This document shows positions 28,263 through 38,031 of a DNA stretch of 64,000 nt, piece after piece (position 1 is the stretch's first letter; every line of letters starts with the position of its first letter). The translations under genes and the position numbers were made by a program. Location: positions 56,725-120,724 of the forward strand of contig NZ_JAAMFB010000023.1 of NCBI RefSeq assembly GCF_013322225.1. The letters are read 5' to 3'. This DNA is from Agrobacterium larrymoorei (lineage in GTDB: Bacteria; Pseudomonadota; Alphaproteobacteria; Rhizobiales; Rhizobiaceae). The notes below the pieces were generated by a model that did not search any database, was not told where the DNA came from, and worked only from the letters and a program-made list of their open reading frames with translations.

Positions 28263-28320
28263 TTCGATCTGGTTCTATAATGGCCTACTTCCCAAAAAGA
28301 TAATAGACAGCCAAGATGGC

Positions 28321-29094
28321 TTACTTGGAGACGTCCTGGCCGAAATACTTGTCGGAAATCGTCTTGTAGGTTCCATCGACCTTGATATCGGCCAGAGCCT
28401 TGTTGATCGCTTCGACCAGCTCGGCATCGCCCTTGCGCACGATGATGCCGGAGTAATCTGCGTCAGGTTTTTCAGCGACGATCTTCACCGGCGCCTGTGG
28501 CTGCTTCTTCTTGAAGTCAAGGAAGGACAGGCTGTCGTTGATCGTTGCATCGGCGCGGCCAGTCAGGACGAGCTGGATGGACTGATCGAAGCCATCCGTG
28601 CCCACGAGTTCCGCACGCGCTTCCGTCGCCAGCTTGCCAAAATTGCTCGTCAGAGACTGTGCCGACTTTTTGCCTTTGAGGTCTTCAAACCCTTTAATAT
28701 CAGCGTTCTTTTCGCTGACGATCAGAACGGCTTTAGAAGCAATATAGGGTTCCGAGAAGTCGTATTTCTGCTTGCGGGCTTCTGTAATGCCAACCTGGTT
28801 GATAACCGCATCGTATCGCTTGGAGTCTAGACCGGCAATCAGCCCATCCCACTTGCCTTCGATGAATTCGGCTTTGACACCGAGCTTCGCAGCAACCGCC
28901 TCACCGATTTCCACATCGAAGCCAACCAACTTGTTGGCGGCATCGTGGAAGGTAAACGGCGCATACGTGCCTTCGGTGCCGATTTTTATCACGCCCGCGG
29001 ACTTGATCTGGTCAAGGTTTTCGCCTGCGAAAGATGGAGCGATCATGACGGCATGCAGCGCTGTGGCGGTTGCGATTATCTTGAGCCAGCTCAT
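28321..29094 (-). CDS. Periplasmic cystine/polar amino-acid binding protein (FliY/TcyJ-like)
   Basis: The 257-residue protein has a signal peptide (MSWLKIIATATALHAVMIAPSFA). The mature part is a type II solute-binding protein with GTEGTYAPFTFHD, GFDVEIGEAVAAKLGV, EGKWDGLIAGLDSKRYDAVINQVGIT and KYDFSEPYI. These blocks match FliY/TcyJ, the L-cystine-binding proteins, better than the general glutamine or arginine types. It is the first gene of the three-gene import operon. The ligand is an inference from similarity. Confidence 0.85.
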   Translation of the reverse strand: MSWLKIIATATALHAVMIAPSFAGENLDQIKSAGVIKIGTEGTYAPFTFHDAANKLVGFDVEIGEAVAAKLGVKAEFIEGKWDGLIAGLDSKRYDAVINQVGITEARKQKYDFSEPYIASKAVLIVSEKNADIKGFEDLKGKKSAQSLTSNFGKLATEARAELVGTDGFDQSIQLVLTGRADATINDSLSFLDFKKKQPQAPVKIVAEKPDADYSGIIVRKGDAELVEAINKALADIKVDGTYKTISDKYFGQDVSK

Positions 29095-29259
29095 TGAATT
29101 TCCTTTCCGTATTTCTGATGACTTCTCTTCTCATAAAGTCTGACGATTTAAACGGCAGAAACTTACAAAAAGATGCGTTTGAAAAGAATATTTTGCTCAT
29201 TTTCTGTGTTGGATTTCAAAGTCTAATCAATAGCTTTTTCCTATCGGCGCAATCGATAA

Positions 29260-31614
<2,355 letters not shown>

Positions 31615-31637
31615 TCAGTGTTCTATCGAACATCGGG

Positions 31638-31668
31638 AAAGGCGCAGCACCCGCTGCGCCTTTTCTTT
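31638..31668 (+). terminator. katG terminator
   Basis: AAAGGCGCAGC (31638-31648) pairs with GCTGCGCCTTT (31653-31663), loop ACCC, followed by T-rich sequence. The rest of the spacer to 31925 holds no gene. Confidence 0.85.
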
Positions 31669-31925
31669 AGAAGCGCCGGTTTAAATATGCTCTGAACGGA
31701 GAGGTTAGCGCATTGGCGTTGTATTCAAGCAAAAAGAGCTGACCTCGCTTCTCACACTGAAATAGCCAATATTCTCCATGTTCGGACGATACGTGACATA
31801 CTACTGCCAAGGCTTGTGTCGGCGGTAATGCCTATCGTTTCGCCTTCATTAAAACCTGTATTGGAACAGTCCTGCCCCTCCGTTGTTCGGGCTTCGTAAC
31901 AACAATATCTTTTGGAGGAAAGCAG

Positions 31926-32282
31926 ATGAAAAAGTATCTTCTCGGTACAGTGTTCGCATTGAGCTTTGTGTCGCTTGCGGTAGCGCAGGGTTCCAGTGGT
32001 GGATCAGGCTCCGGTAGCGGCGGCACGAGTGGTTCTGGAGCAGGCGCGAGTTCTGAGACTGGGGCTGGGACTGGGACTGGGACTGGGACTGGGACTGGGA
32101 CTGGGACTGGGACTGGCGGATCCGGCACGGCAACGCCAGGCGCAAGTGGAACAACACAAGGTACCAACGGTGCCGATCCCGCTCAGCCGAATGGCGATAC
32201 AAACAACACCAATTGCCCTCCTGGCGGAACCCAGGGCACTGCGAACACCAACGCAAACGGAACAAATTGCCCGGCAAACTAA
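31926..32282 (+). CDS. Small secreted Gly/Thr/Ser-rich repeat protein
   Basis: This 118-residue protein has a clear Sec signal peptide (MKKYLLGTVFALSFVSLAVAQ) and GGAGG seven bases before ATG. The mature protein is low complexity: a Gly-Ser stretch, then an uninterrupted Gly-Thr repeat at about residues 46-64, then a tail with two cysteines (TNCPPGG and TNCPAN) that could form a disulfide. It resembles small cell-surface repeat proteins of rhizobia with no known function. The Gly-Thr run is encoded by a hexanucleotide array, so its length may vary between strains without loss of frame. Confidence 0.65.
   Translation: MKKYLLGTVFALSFVSLAVAQGSSGGSGSGSGGTSGSGAGASSETGAGTGTGTGTGTGTGTGTGGSGTATPGASGTTQGTNGADPAQPNGDTNNTNCPPGGTQGTANTNANGTNCPAN
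32059..32116 (+). repeat. Hexanucleotide tandem repeat CTGGGA inside the secreted repeat protein gene
   Basis: One CTGGGG unit at 32059-32064 is followed by eight perfect CTGGGA units (32065-32112) and a partial unit. Each unit encodes Gly-Thr in frame. Slippage would change length by whole dipeptides. Confidence 0.9.
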
Positions 32283-32573
32283 GGATTTCCAGCGAAATCG
32301 CCAAGTGGTTCGCATTTCGAAATGCGTTAAAGCAACAATTAAACTCCGTTGCGCTTCAGAACGAGGCTCTGAAAATCTTCTCCTCGAATGGAGAGAAAGA
32401 GCTGGAGCGCATTATACCCTATGAGAATAGAGGAGCGTGCCACCACGCTCCTCGTCATGTTTCAAGAAGATATCTGTTCCAGGGCATCACTTGTAATCGC
32501 CAAGGACAATGCTGTTTGAAACGGCATCAAGTGACAGGGCCCATTATGTGAATAAATTCACTGATGCTCTGCC
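32283..32573. other. Intergenic region with palindrome and hairpin
   Basis: No gene is seen. CGCATTTCGAAATGCG at 32311-32326 is a perfect 16-base palindrome, possibly a repressor site. GAGGAGCGTG (32430-32439) pairs perfectly with CACGCTCCTC (32444-32453) with a four-base loop but no T run. It lies between the convergent repeat-protein gene and the last gene of the type III-like cluster and may act as a boundary for both transcripts. Confidence 0.5.
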
Positions 32574-33473
32574 TTATTCAGCGGCCTCGGTCTGTACGCC
32601 GGAGACCTGCTGTAAAAGACTTACCAGCCGACTGAGAATGCTGATGATTTCAGCCATTATTTCGCTGTCCACAGAGCCTGACTTGGGAGCGTCGTCTGTT
32701 GGTTCTACAGTCTGAGATGACTGAGATGACGTCGCTTCGGATACTTGATTATCCTTTCCGGTCTGCTGGGAAATTGCGTCGAGCTTGTCCTTGATGTCGG
32801 CAATAGCTTGTGCGGCGGTGTCTTCTTGGGTTGCTGCCGCCGAACCTTGGTCAGCATCACCGGGCCCAAGCCGCTGCTGAAGAAGTTCGATGAGCTGTGA
32901 GACCAGCTCCAGCACTTGCGACACCACATCCCCCTCACTGGACGAAGAAGGATCGGTGCTGTCTTCGGCTCTGCTGGTGCTTTCGCTCGGCTTGGCATCA
33001 TTGCCAGCGCCAAACTTCTTCTCCAGTAGCTCGATCAGCGCCTGCAGCAGATCAAGCACCTCACCGAGCATTTCTGAGGAATTGCTTCCCGAAGGCGCAG
33101 TGCTGGACGCTTCGGGTTTTGCAGCCGTCTCGGTTGGCGCAGCGGCAGCTTCCTCCGGTTTTGCACTACCGGAGGAACTGCCTTCCGCCCTGTTGGCGAA
33201 CAGCTGCTCGACCAGAGAGACAACCTGCTTCAAAAGATCCAGAACCTCACCGAGCAGCGCCTTATCGCTCCCCTTGGTTTCGCCGGTGTTGTCTACCGAA
33301 CGTAGATGAGTAGAGGAAAGAAAGCTTTTCGGACCACCGTCAAAAGGAGATTCCTGACGCCCCCGGAGGCTTGTTATACTGCCTGTCGTTTTGCTACCGG
33401 CTCCGTTCGTATCATCCAGCGACAGGTTTCCTGCCGCAGAACCGATGAAATTGCCTGCTCCAACTCTTTCCAT
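32574..33473 (-). CDS. Putative type III-associated protein with four amphipathic helices
   Basis: This 299-residue acidic protein has no signal peptide. Four related amphipathic leucine-rich helices lie at about residues 71-93 (LLGEVLDLLKQVVSLVEQLF), 134-154 (MLGEVLDLLQALIELLEKKF), 181-202 (VVSQVLELVSQLIELLQQRL) and 268-290 (EIMAEIISILSRLVSLLQQV). They are joined by Ser/Ala/Glu/Pro-rich linkers that look disordered. Residues 39-48 (RQESPFDGGP) match RRESPFENGP in the pectate-lyase protein at the other end of the cluster. It lacks cysteine. The composition resembles harpins and translocon accessory proteins, so a secreted substrate or helper is likely (inference). An AAGG site precedes ATG; it lies 123 bases after sctV. 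Confidence 0.6.
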   Translation of the reverse strand: MERVGAGNFIGSAAGNLSLDDTNGAGSKTTGSITSLRGRQESPFDGGPKSFLSSTHLRSVDNTGETKGSDKALLGEVLDLLKQVVSLVEQLFANRAEGSSSGSAKPEEAAAAPTETAAKPEASSTAPSGSNSSEMLGEVLDLLQALIELLEKKFGAGNDAKPSESTSRAEDSTDPSSSSEGDVVSQVLELVSQLIELLQQRLGPGDADQGSAAATQEDTAAQAIADIKDKLDAISQQTGKDNQVSEATSSQSSQTVEPTDDAPKSGSVDSEIMAEIISILSRLVSLLQQVSGVQTEAAE

Positions 33474-33596
33474 ATGCCTTGCCCTTCTTTGTGAAACATA
33501 ATTGGTCAGTTTAAATATAATCCGACGCCGACCCCGTAGCCGGAAGGCGTGATCAATCCGCCAGCGCCCTGAAACCGGCCCTCCTCTTGATCATCC

Positions 33597-35546
33597 TCAC
33601 GTCGTTTCCATCTCCTTTCGCGCTGAAACGACAGGAGCGGTTTGCTGGAGAATCTGACAGGTAATGTCAGGCGGAATCTCGTCATGTGCCAAAAGAGGCA
33701 ATCGACAGCCATGTTTGATCAGCAATAGCTGCGACTGTTGCCGAAGATCAGGATCAACCAGCCCGACGGGGTCATAATCCCGCTCGTTTGCCTCGAGCAG
33801 ACGCGCATTGAACGATCTGGCCATCATCGCGATCTGTTTTTCGGCATCCTTGCGCTGAGTGTTGGAAGCGGGGTCCAAGAATGCCTCGACCGCCGTTTCC
33901 CAGTTGCTACCCAAGGGGATGCTGGAGACAACGCCGCGCTGGTCGAGAAGACCGTAGGCGACTTGAGAGCCAAGGGCTTTTCGCGCTTCCTGCGCAAGCA
34001 GGTCTACATCACCGCCAAATTTCTGGTAATCCAGCATGACTTCCAGAAATCCACGTGGTTGTGACAGCGTCACACCTTCATCGAGAAGACGTCTCGTTAC
34101 ATTGACCATCAACATGCGAGGAACGCCTTCGGCAACATCTCGCGCCAGTCCACCCAACCTCGTTTCAAGCCCGGACAGCCATTGCGTGACATCCTCGACG
34201 CTGAAAGTGGGCCCGACATGACGCCGAACAAGCCGACGAAGCATTCCCGCGACCATCTCCAATCCTTCTCCTTCGCGGATCGGTATCATTCCCGCAGGTA
34301 CGTTTTCGATCTGTACGTGCATCAAATTATCGGCCATCCGGGCATCTGCGTTGAAGGTGGGAACGGTAACGGCCACACCGACAACCCGCGCCAGTGATCT
34401 GATCTGCCCTTCGAGGATTGAGGCAAAGCCGCCCCGTTCAAGGGAGGCAAGTGTCGTTTCGGACACGGTGGCGACAATCGGATCGCCAAACTTCGCACGA
34501 TCCAGCGCAGTGCCTAAAGAAACGACTTCTGGGGTTGCGCGTTGCGCATCGCGTGAGGCAGCAGAACCTTCTTGTAGAAACGGACGGGCCAACATGAAAG
34601 CCGTAAGTCCAAGCCCGATACCCAGTGGCCATAGCACGCCACCCGGAAAACCCGGAACGAAACCCATTGCAACCGTCATCGCGCCTGCGATGCCGAGCGC
34701 GCGCGGGTCACGCGAAAGCTGCCGACCTATATCCGCGCCGAGGCTTTGCGAATCCTCCGAGGAAACGCGCGTCACGACCGTTCCCGCAGCAATTGCCATC
34801 AACATCGAAGGGATTTGCGAGACCAACCCATCACCAATGGAGAGCAGGGAATAGATATGGATCGCTTCGGAAAAACTTAGTCCGCGCTGGAAAATACCAA
34901 TCGCAAGACCGCCGATGAGATTGACGGCGACCACGACGAGGGCGGCAATGGCATCCCCCTTTACGAAGCGCATCGCGCCATCCATTGCGCCAAAGAACTG
35001 GCTTTCCTTTTCAAGTGTCGAACGCCGCTTCAACGCCTGCTCGGCTGTGATGTGACCGTTTCGCAGGTCGCTGTCGATGGCAAGTTGCTTGCCTGGCATC
35101 GCATCCAGCGTGAAGCGCGCGCCAACTTCTGCAACGCGCTCCGCCCCTTTTGTCACCACGAGAAACTGAACCAGAGCGACGATGAGAAAGACGACCAGGC
35201 CGACGACGACGTTCCCGGCGACGACGAAAGAACCAAAGGCGCTGATGATTGCGCCCGCATCCCCCTCCGCCAGTACCAAACGTGTCGTCGAGATGGTCAA
35301 AGCCAGCCTGAATACCGTTCCCACCAGAATGATGGCCGGAAAAGTCGATAGCTCAAGCGATGACCGCAGATAGATCGCTGTTACAATAATGATGAGAGAA
35401 AATGCCAGGTTGAAGCCGATGAGCATATCGATCAACACGGTCGGCAGAGGCAGTATCATCATCGAGACAACGACGAGGAAGAAAACCGCAAACAGCAGAT
35501 CCGTTCTTTTCGCCAAAAGATCGACAATCGTCCCGAGCGCCCTCAT
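33597..35546 (-). CDS. sctV: Type III secretion export gate protein SctV (FlhA/HrcV family)
   Basis: The 649-residue product has about eight N-terminal membrane helices (to about residue 310) and a cytoplasmic C-terminal domain that forms the nonameric export ring. Family signatures are FPAIILVGTVFRLALTISTTRLVL, AGNVVVGLVVFLIVALVQFLVVTKGAERVAEV, FTLDAMPGKQLAID and FVKGDAIA. FlhA is the flagellar paralogue, but neighbours resemble SctD, SctC and SctO and no flagellar gene is present, so an injectisome-type protein is the better call. ATGA overlap with sctD shows tight coupling. Usual length is about 650-700 residues, so it looks complete. Confidence 0.88.
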   Translation of the reverse strand: MRALGTIVDLLAKRTDLLFAVFFLVVVSMMILPLPTVLIDMLIGFNLAFSLIIIVTAIYLRSSLELSTFPAIILVGTVFRLALTISTTRLVLAEGDAGAIISAFGSFVVAGNVVVGLVVFLIVALVQFLVVTKGAERVAEVGARFTLDAMPGKQLAIDSDLRNGHITAEQALKRRSTLEKESQFFGAMDGAMRFVKGDAIAALVVVAVNLIGGLAIGIFQRGLSFSEAIHIYSLLSIGDGLVSQIPSMLMAIAAGTVVTRVSSEDSQSLGADIGRQLSRDPRALGIAGAMTVAMGFVPGFPGGVLWPLGIGLGLTAFMLARPFLQEGSAASRDAQRATPEVVSLGTALDRAKFGDPIVATVSETTLASLERGGFASILEGQIRSLARVVGVAVTVPTFNADARMADNLMHVQIENVPAGMIPIREGEGLEMVAGMLRRLVRRHVGPTFSVEDVTQWLSGLETRLGGLARDVAEGVPRMLMVNVTRRLLDEGVTLSQPRGFLEVMLDYQKFGGDVDLLAQEARKALGSQVAYGLLDQRGVVSSIPLGSNWETAVEAFLDPASNTQRKDAEKQIAMMARSFNARLLEANERDYDPVGLVDPDLRQQSQLLLIKHGCRLPLLAHDEIPPDITCQILQQTAPVVSARKEMETT

Positions 35547-36532
35547 TGCTGAGCCCCGCCCCCGTTGGAAGCAAGCCTCATGGAACTGGTCTCCGAAGAA
35601 GGGAACAAGCTGAAATCATCTCGCTGCCCCGCGCGTGCGACGGAAATAACGTCAGTGGAGATGCTTTCGACTTTCCAGTCGCCACCGATTGCATCGCCTT
35701 CCCTGTACCGTTTCCCATCAGTGCCAACGATGAATTTCACGGGCTCCAGCGCAACAGAAGCAACAAGATGCTCTACACCGGATGTAAGCCTGGTTCTGTC
35801 CCGCAATGGTGCTTCGCTTCGGCGCGAAAAGGCTTCGATGAGATTGCTCAACTGGCTTTTAGCGCCAACGGCAAGGCCCTGCCCCGGCTGGCCGATATCG
35901 ATCGCGCCATCCAGATCGTTCCACGAAACGCCAACTGCGAGACCCGACATCCGTAGCGCCGCTCTCAATTCATCGATGAGAACGGCAGGTGATGTCGCAT
36001 CGCTGGAACGGAAAAGGCGCTGCCCATTTTGGGTGGACGCCATGTCTCCGTCTCCGGCACCTCCGCTCAACCCCGCCAGCAACAACAGCAGCGATACGGC
36101 GAGAAGACAGGCGGCGGCAGATTTACGACGGTTGATTTTAGGTGACGGTTTGTCGACCCCCTCCACCCAGAACTCAATATTATCCACCGACACGATCTGC
36201 TCGGAACAAAGCGACGTTATATGTCCATGAGGCAGGGGCATCTTTTGCAGGAAGACATCCTCGCGCAAAACATTCAGCCGCGCCGCCCGCCTGGAGGATT
36301 TCTGAAAAATTTCGACAGCGAACGCGGGCTCGGACGACATGCCCAGTGCCACGATATCGCACTGCGCCCCGCCCCCTATTATTTGCCGCCCATCTTGCAA
36401 TGCAATGCGAGTGACATTGCCTGCCCTCGACATGGCCAATACGGCATGGCGCGTGGCTGACTTTGAAGAACGCGACCTGCTTCCAAGGGCTGACCTGAAG
36501 AAATAGTCGGAAATTCTGAGATTCAAACCCAT
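35543..36532 (-). CDS. sctD: Type III secretion inner-membrane ring protein SctD-like
   Basis: From ATG36532 the protein has about 329 residues. A TTG at 36583 would extend it, but that codon lies inside a hairpin. The layout fits SctD/YscD: a cytoplasmic FHA-like domain (ALQDGRQIIGGGAQCDIVAL and following strands), one membrane helix at about 137-158 (AAACLLAVSLLLLLAGLSG), then a periplasmic part with ring-building modules (LIDELRAALRMSGLAVGVSW, VKFIVGTDGKRYREGDAIGG). It would form the inner-membrane ring round the export apparatus. Sequence similarity in this family is low, so the call rests on architecture and on coupling to sctV. Confidence 0.72.
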   Translation of the reverse strand: MGLNLRISDYFFRSALGSRSRSSKSATRHAVLAMSRAGNVTRIALQDGRQIIGGGAQCDIVALGMSSEPAFAVEIFQKSSRRAARLNVLREDVFLQKMPLPHGHITSLCSEQIVSVDNIEFWVEGVDKPSPKINRRKSAAACLLAVSLLLLLAGLSGGAGDGDMASTQNGQRLFRSSDATSPAVLIDELRAALRMSGLAVGVSWNDLDGAIDIGQPGQGLAVGAKSQLSNLIEAFSRRSEAPLRDRTRLTSGVEHLVASVALEPVKFIVGTDGKRYREGDAIGGDWKVESISTDVISVARAGQRDDFSLFPSSETSSMRLASNGGGAQQ

Positions 36533-36566
36533 CGCGGCGCCATAGTACCTTGAAATAAAGAAGGGT

Positions 36567-36595
36567 AGGAAACGGCCCGACAAAGGCCGTTTCCT
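36567..36595 (-). terminator. Hairpin after needle-like gene
   Basis: AGGAAACGGCC (36567-36577) pairs perfectly over 11 bases with GGCCGTTTCCT (36585-36595), loop of seven. It starts 12 bases past the stop of the needle-like gene and, read leftward, is followed by ACCCTTCTTT. It probably limits read-through into sctD or stabilises the upstream message. Confidence 0.6.
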
Positions 36596-36606
36596 CTTTC
36601 AAAAAA

Positions 36607-36810
36607 TCAGCCTGGGCTGATCTTCTTGATGGCGTTCGCTTCACCGTTGATCTTGGTGATATCGGTCGCCACCTTCAAGCTCTTGGCTGTCGCCTCGTCC
36701 TGCGCAGCCTTGAAGGACGCAATTGCGCCATCAATGCCGCCGGAAGAGCCGGTGCCACCGGTGCTAGGGCTTACTGCCATGGTAACTCTCCTTTTGATTA
36801 CGGAATTCAA
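36607..36810 (-). CDS. Small needle-like protein of the type III cluster
   Basis: This 67-residue protein begins MAVSPSTGGTGSSGGIDGAI with a flexible Ser/Gly-rich head, followed by a predicted helix-turn-helix (FKAAQDEATAKSLKVATDI, then INGEANAIKKISPG). Size, small-residue head, helical hairpin and lack of a signal peptide fit needle or inner-rod subunits (SctF or SctI). AAAAGGAGAG ahead of ATG is the strongest ribosome site in the cluster, as expected for a protein needed in many copies. A hairpin follows. Such proteins diverge quickly, so identity is inferred from architecture and position between the SctO-like and SctD genes. Confidence 0.55.
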   Translation of the reverse strand: MNSVIKRRVTMAVSPSTGGTGSSGGIDGAIASFKAAQDEATAKSLKVATDITKINGEANAIKKISPG

Positions 36811-37000
36811 CCACGAGATTTAATGTATTAAAAAAATCAGTAAGATCAACTTCATAGTTTAAGAATAGTTAATTACGTTATTTTCAAAATAAAACTAATT
36901 AATAATGATCTAAAAATAAATTTTTTCGAATTTGTTAAATTATAAAAACGAAAATAATATTTTATAAATCTAGAAATCTACATGTACTTAAAAATATACA
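36811..37000. other. AT-rich spacer within the type III-like cluster
   Basis: About 190 bases dominated by A and T (long AAAT/TAAA runs) separate the SctO-like gene from the needle-like gene. It probably holds a separate promoter for the needle-sctD-sctV unit. The composition differs strongly from the flanking core genes. Confidence 0.5.
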
Positions 37001-37417
37001 CTACGAGACAAACCTCGTTAGCGCTTCTGCCGTCGCTTCTGTTTTTATCACGGCGACTTGGCACTTTCGGAACTCCTCGAGGCGTTCCGTGTAAGCTTTT
37101 TTCGCTTCAGATGCCGCGATCCGCGCATCTTCGTGATGCGCCCGCTTATCGACCAAAGCAGCCTTGTAAGACCCTAGATTTTCTGCTGCCGCTTTCAGCG
37201 TCACGCCCGTTATGTAAACGTCTTCCGCAGGCGTGTGACGTTGCCGAGCCTCGCTTAGGTTCCGCGTCGCCGCCGTCACATCATTCTTGGCAGACAATTC
37301 TTCTTGCAGCGCTTTCTTCATCGCCACATCGGCAGTGGAAAGGCTGCGTGCAGCCTTGCTCTCCCGCAATTGTCGGATTTTCAGCAATATCCCTAAATCT
37401 ACTTTTGCCTTATCCAT
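37001..37417 (-). CDS. SctO/FliJ-like coiled-coil protein
   Basis: The 138-residue product is almost entirely charged helix, Ala/Lys/Glu-rich, and forms a long antiparallel coiled coil by inspection (LLKIRQLRESKAARSLSTAD, then AYTERLEEFRKCQVAVIKTE). This is the pattern of SctO/YscO and FliJ stalk proteins, which link the export ATPase to SctV. GGGAAGAG lies before ATG. It follows the secretin-fragment gene by 40 bases. Any coiled-coil protein of this length would look similar, and the ATPase it would normally serve is absent from the window, so the call depends on context. Confidence 0.55.
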   Translation of the reverse strand: MDKAKVDLGILLKIRQLRESKAARSLSTADVAMKKALQEELSAKNDVTAATRNLSEARQRHTPAEDVYITGVTLKAAAENLGSYKAALVDKRAHHEDARIAASEAKKAYTERLEEFRKCQVAVIKTEATAEALTRFVS

Positions 37418-37457
37418 ACACTCTTCCCTGAACCATAGACCGCAGGTCGAAACCTTT

Positions 37458-38000
37458 TCAGCGAGTGGGCTGCGTATTCACGTCCTCAATGCTGCCACCC
37501 TTTATGACGCGCACCAACCCGGACGCCGGGCGCGGCGCAAGGCCAGTAAGCGCGCCTGTGAAGGACGGTGGTCCACGCACCAGTATGACCATTGTCTTGG
37601 CGTCGTAGCTGAGGGCATCGTCAGGCATGACTGGATAAAGCGATTGAGACAGGCTTCGAAATGTTTCCCAGTCCTGACCCGGCACTACAGTCGTGCGCAC
37701 ATCCGCGCGTGAAGCGACGATGACCTTGGAACCGTCATAGGCCATGAATAGGCTGGCATCTTTGGCAAGCTTTTCGAAAACACCGATGCCCTCCTCCCTT
37801 ACCTTCCAGTTTTCGAGCCGACCGGGAATAACACCTACCTTCGCTACCGCGATGCCCGAAAGATCTGACAGGATATCGAGCACATCACTCAACGGCTGGC
37901 TTTTCACCTCATAGGATATCATTCGCGCCGCCGCACTGCTGGCACCTGATAGAATCGTCAATAACAAGACCAGACAGCAGAACAGGTTACGAAGTTTCAT
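37458..38000 (-). CDS. Short secretin N-terminal protein, RhcC1/SctC-type
   Basis: ATG38000 starts MKLRNLFCCLVLLLTILSGA, a signal peptide; the longer frame from 38057 hides it. The roughly 180-residue product contains one secretin N0 domain (ISYEVKSQPLSDVLDILSDLSG, ending at DGSKVIVASRADV), then an N1-like stretch and a short tail. There is no beta-barrel secretin domain. Rhizobial type III systems encode their outer-membrane secretin in two genes, and the short one, RhcC1, has exactly this form. The pore part (RhcC2) is not in the window. Gene order places it directly after the pectate-lyase-like gene. Confidence 0.75.
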   Translation of the reverse strand: MKLRNLFCCLVLLLTILSGASSAAARMISYEVKSQPLSDVLDILSDLSGIAVAKVGVIPGRLENWKVREEGIGVFEKLAKDASLFMAYDGSKVIVASRADVRTTVVPGQDWETFRSLSQSLYPVMPDDALSYDAKTMVILVRGPPSFTGALTGLAPRPASGLVRVIKGGSIEDVNTQPTR

Positions 38001-38031
38001 CTGAGCGTGATTACAGCCTGACAAAAGTTGG

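Noticed and set aside
32059..32116. Repeat array as CRISPR
   Set aside because: The units are six bases without spacers and lie within a coding frame.
33597..35546. Reading the SctV gene as flagellar flhA
   Set aside because: No flagellar gene is near, and its neighbours resemble SctD, SctC (RhcC1 form), SctO and secreted proteins of injectisomes.
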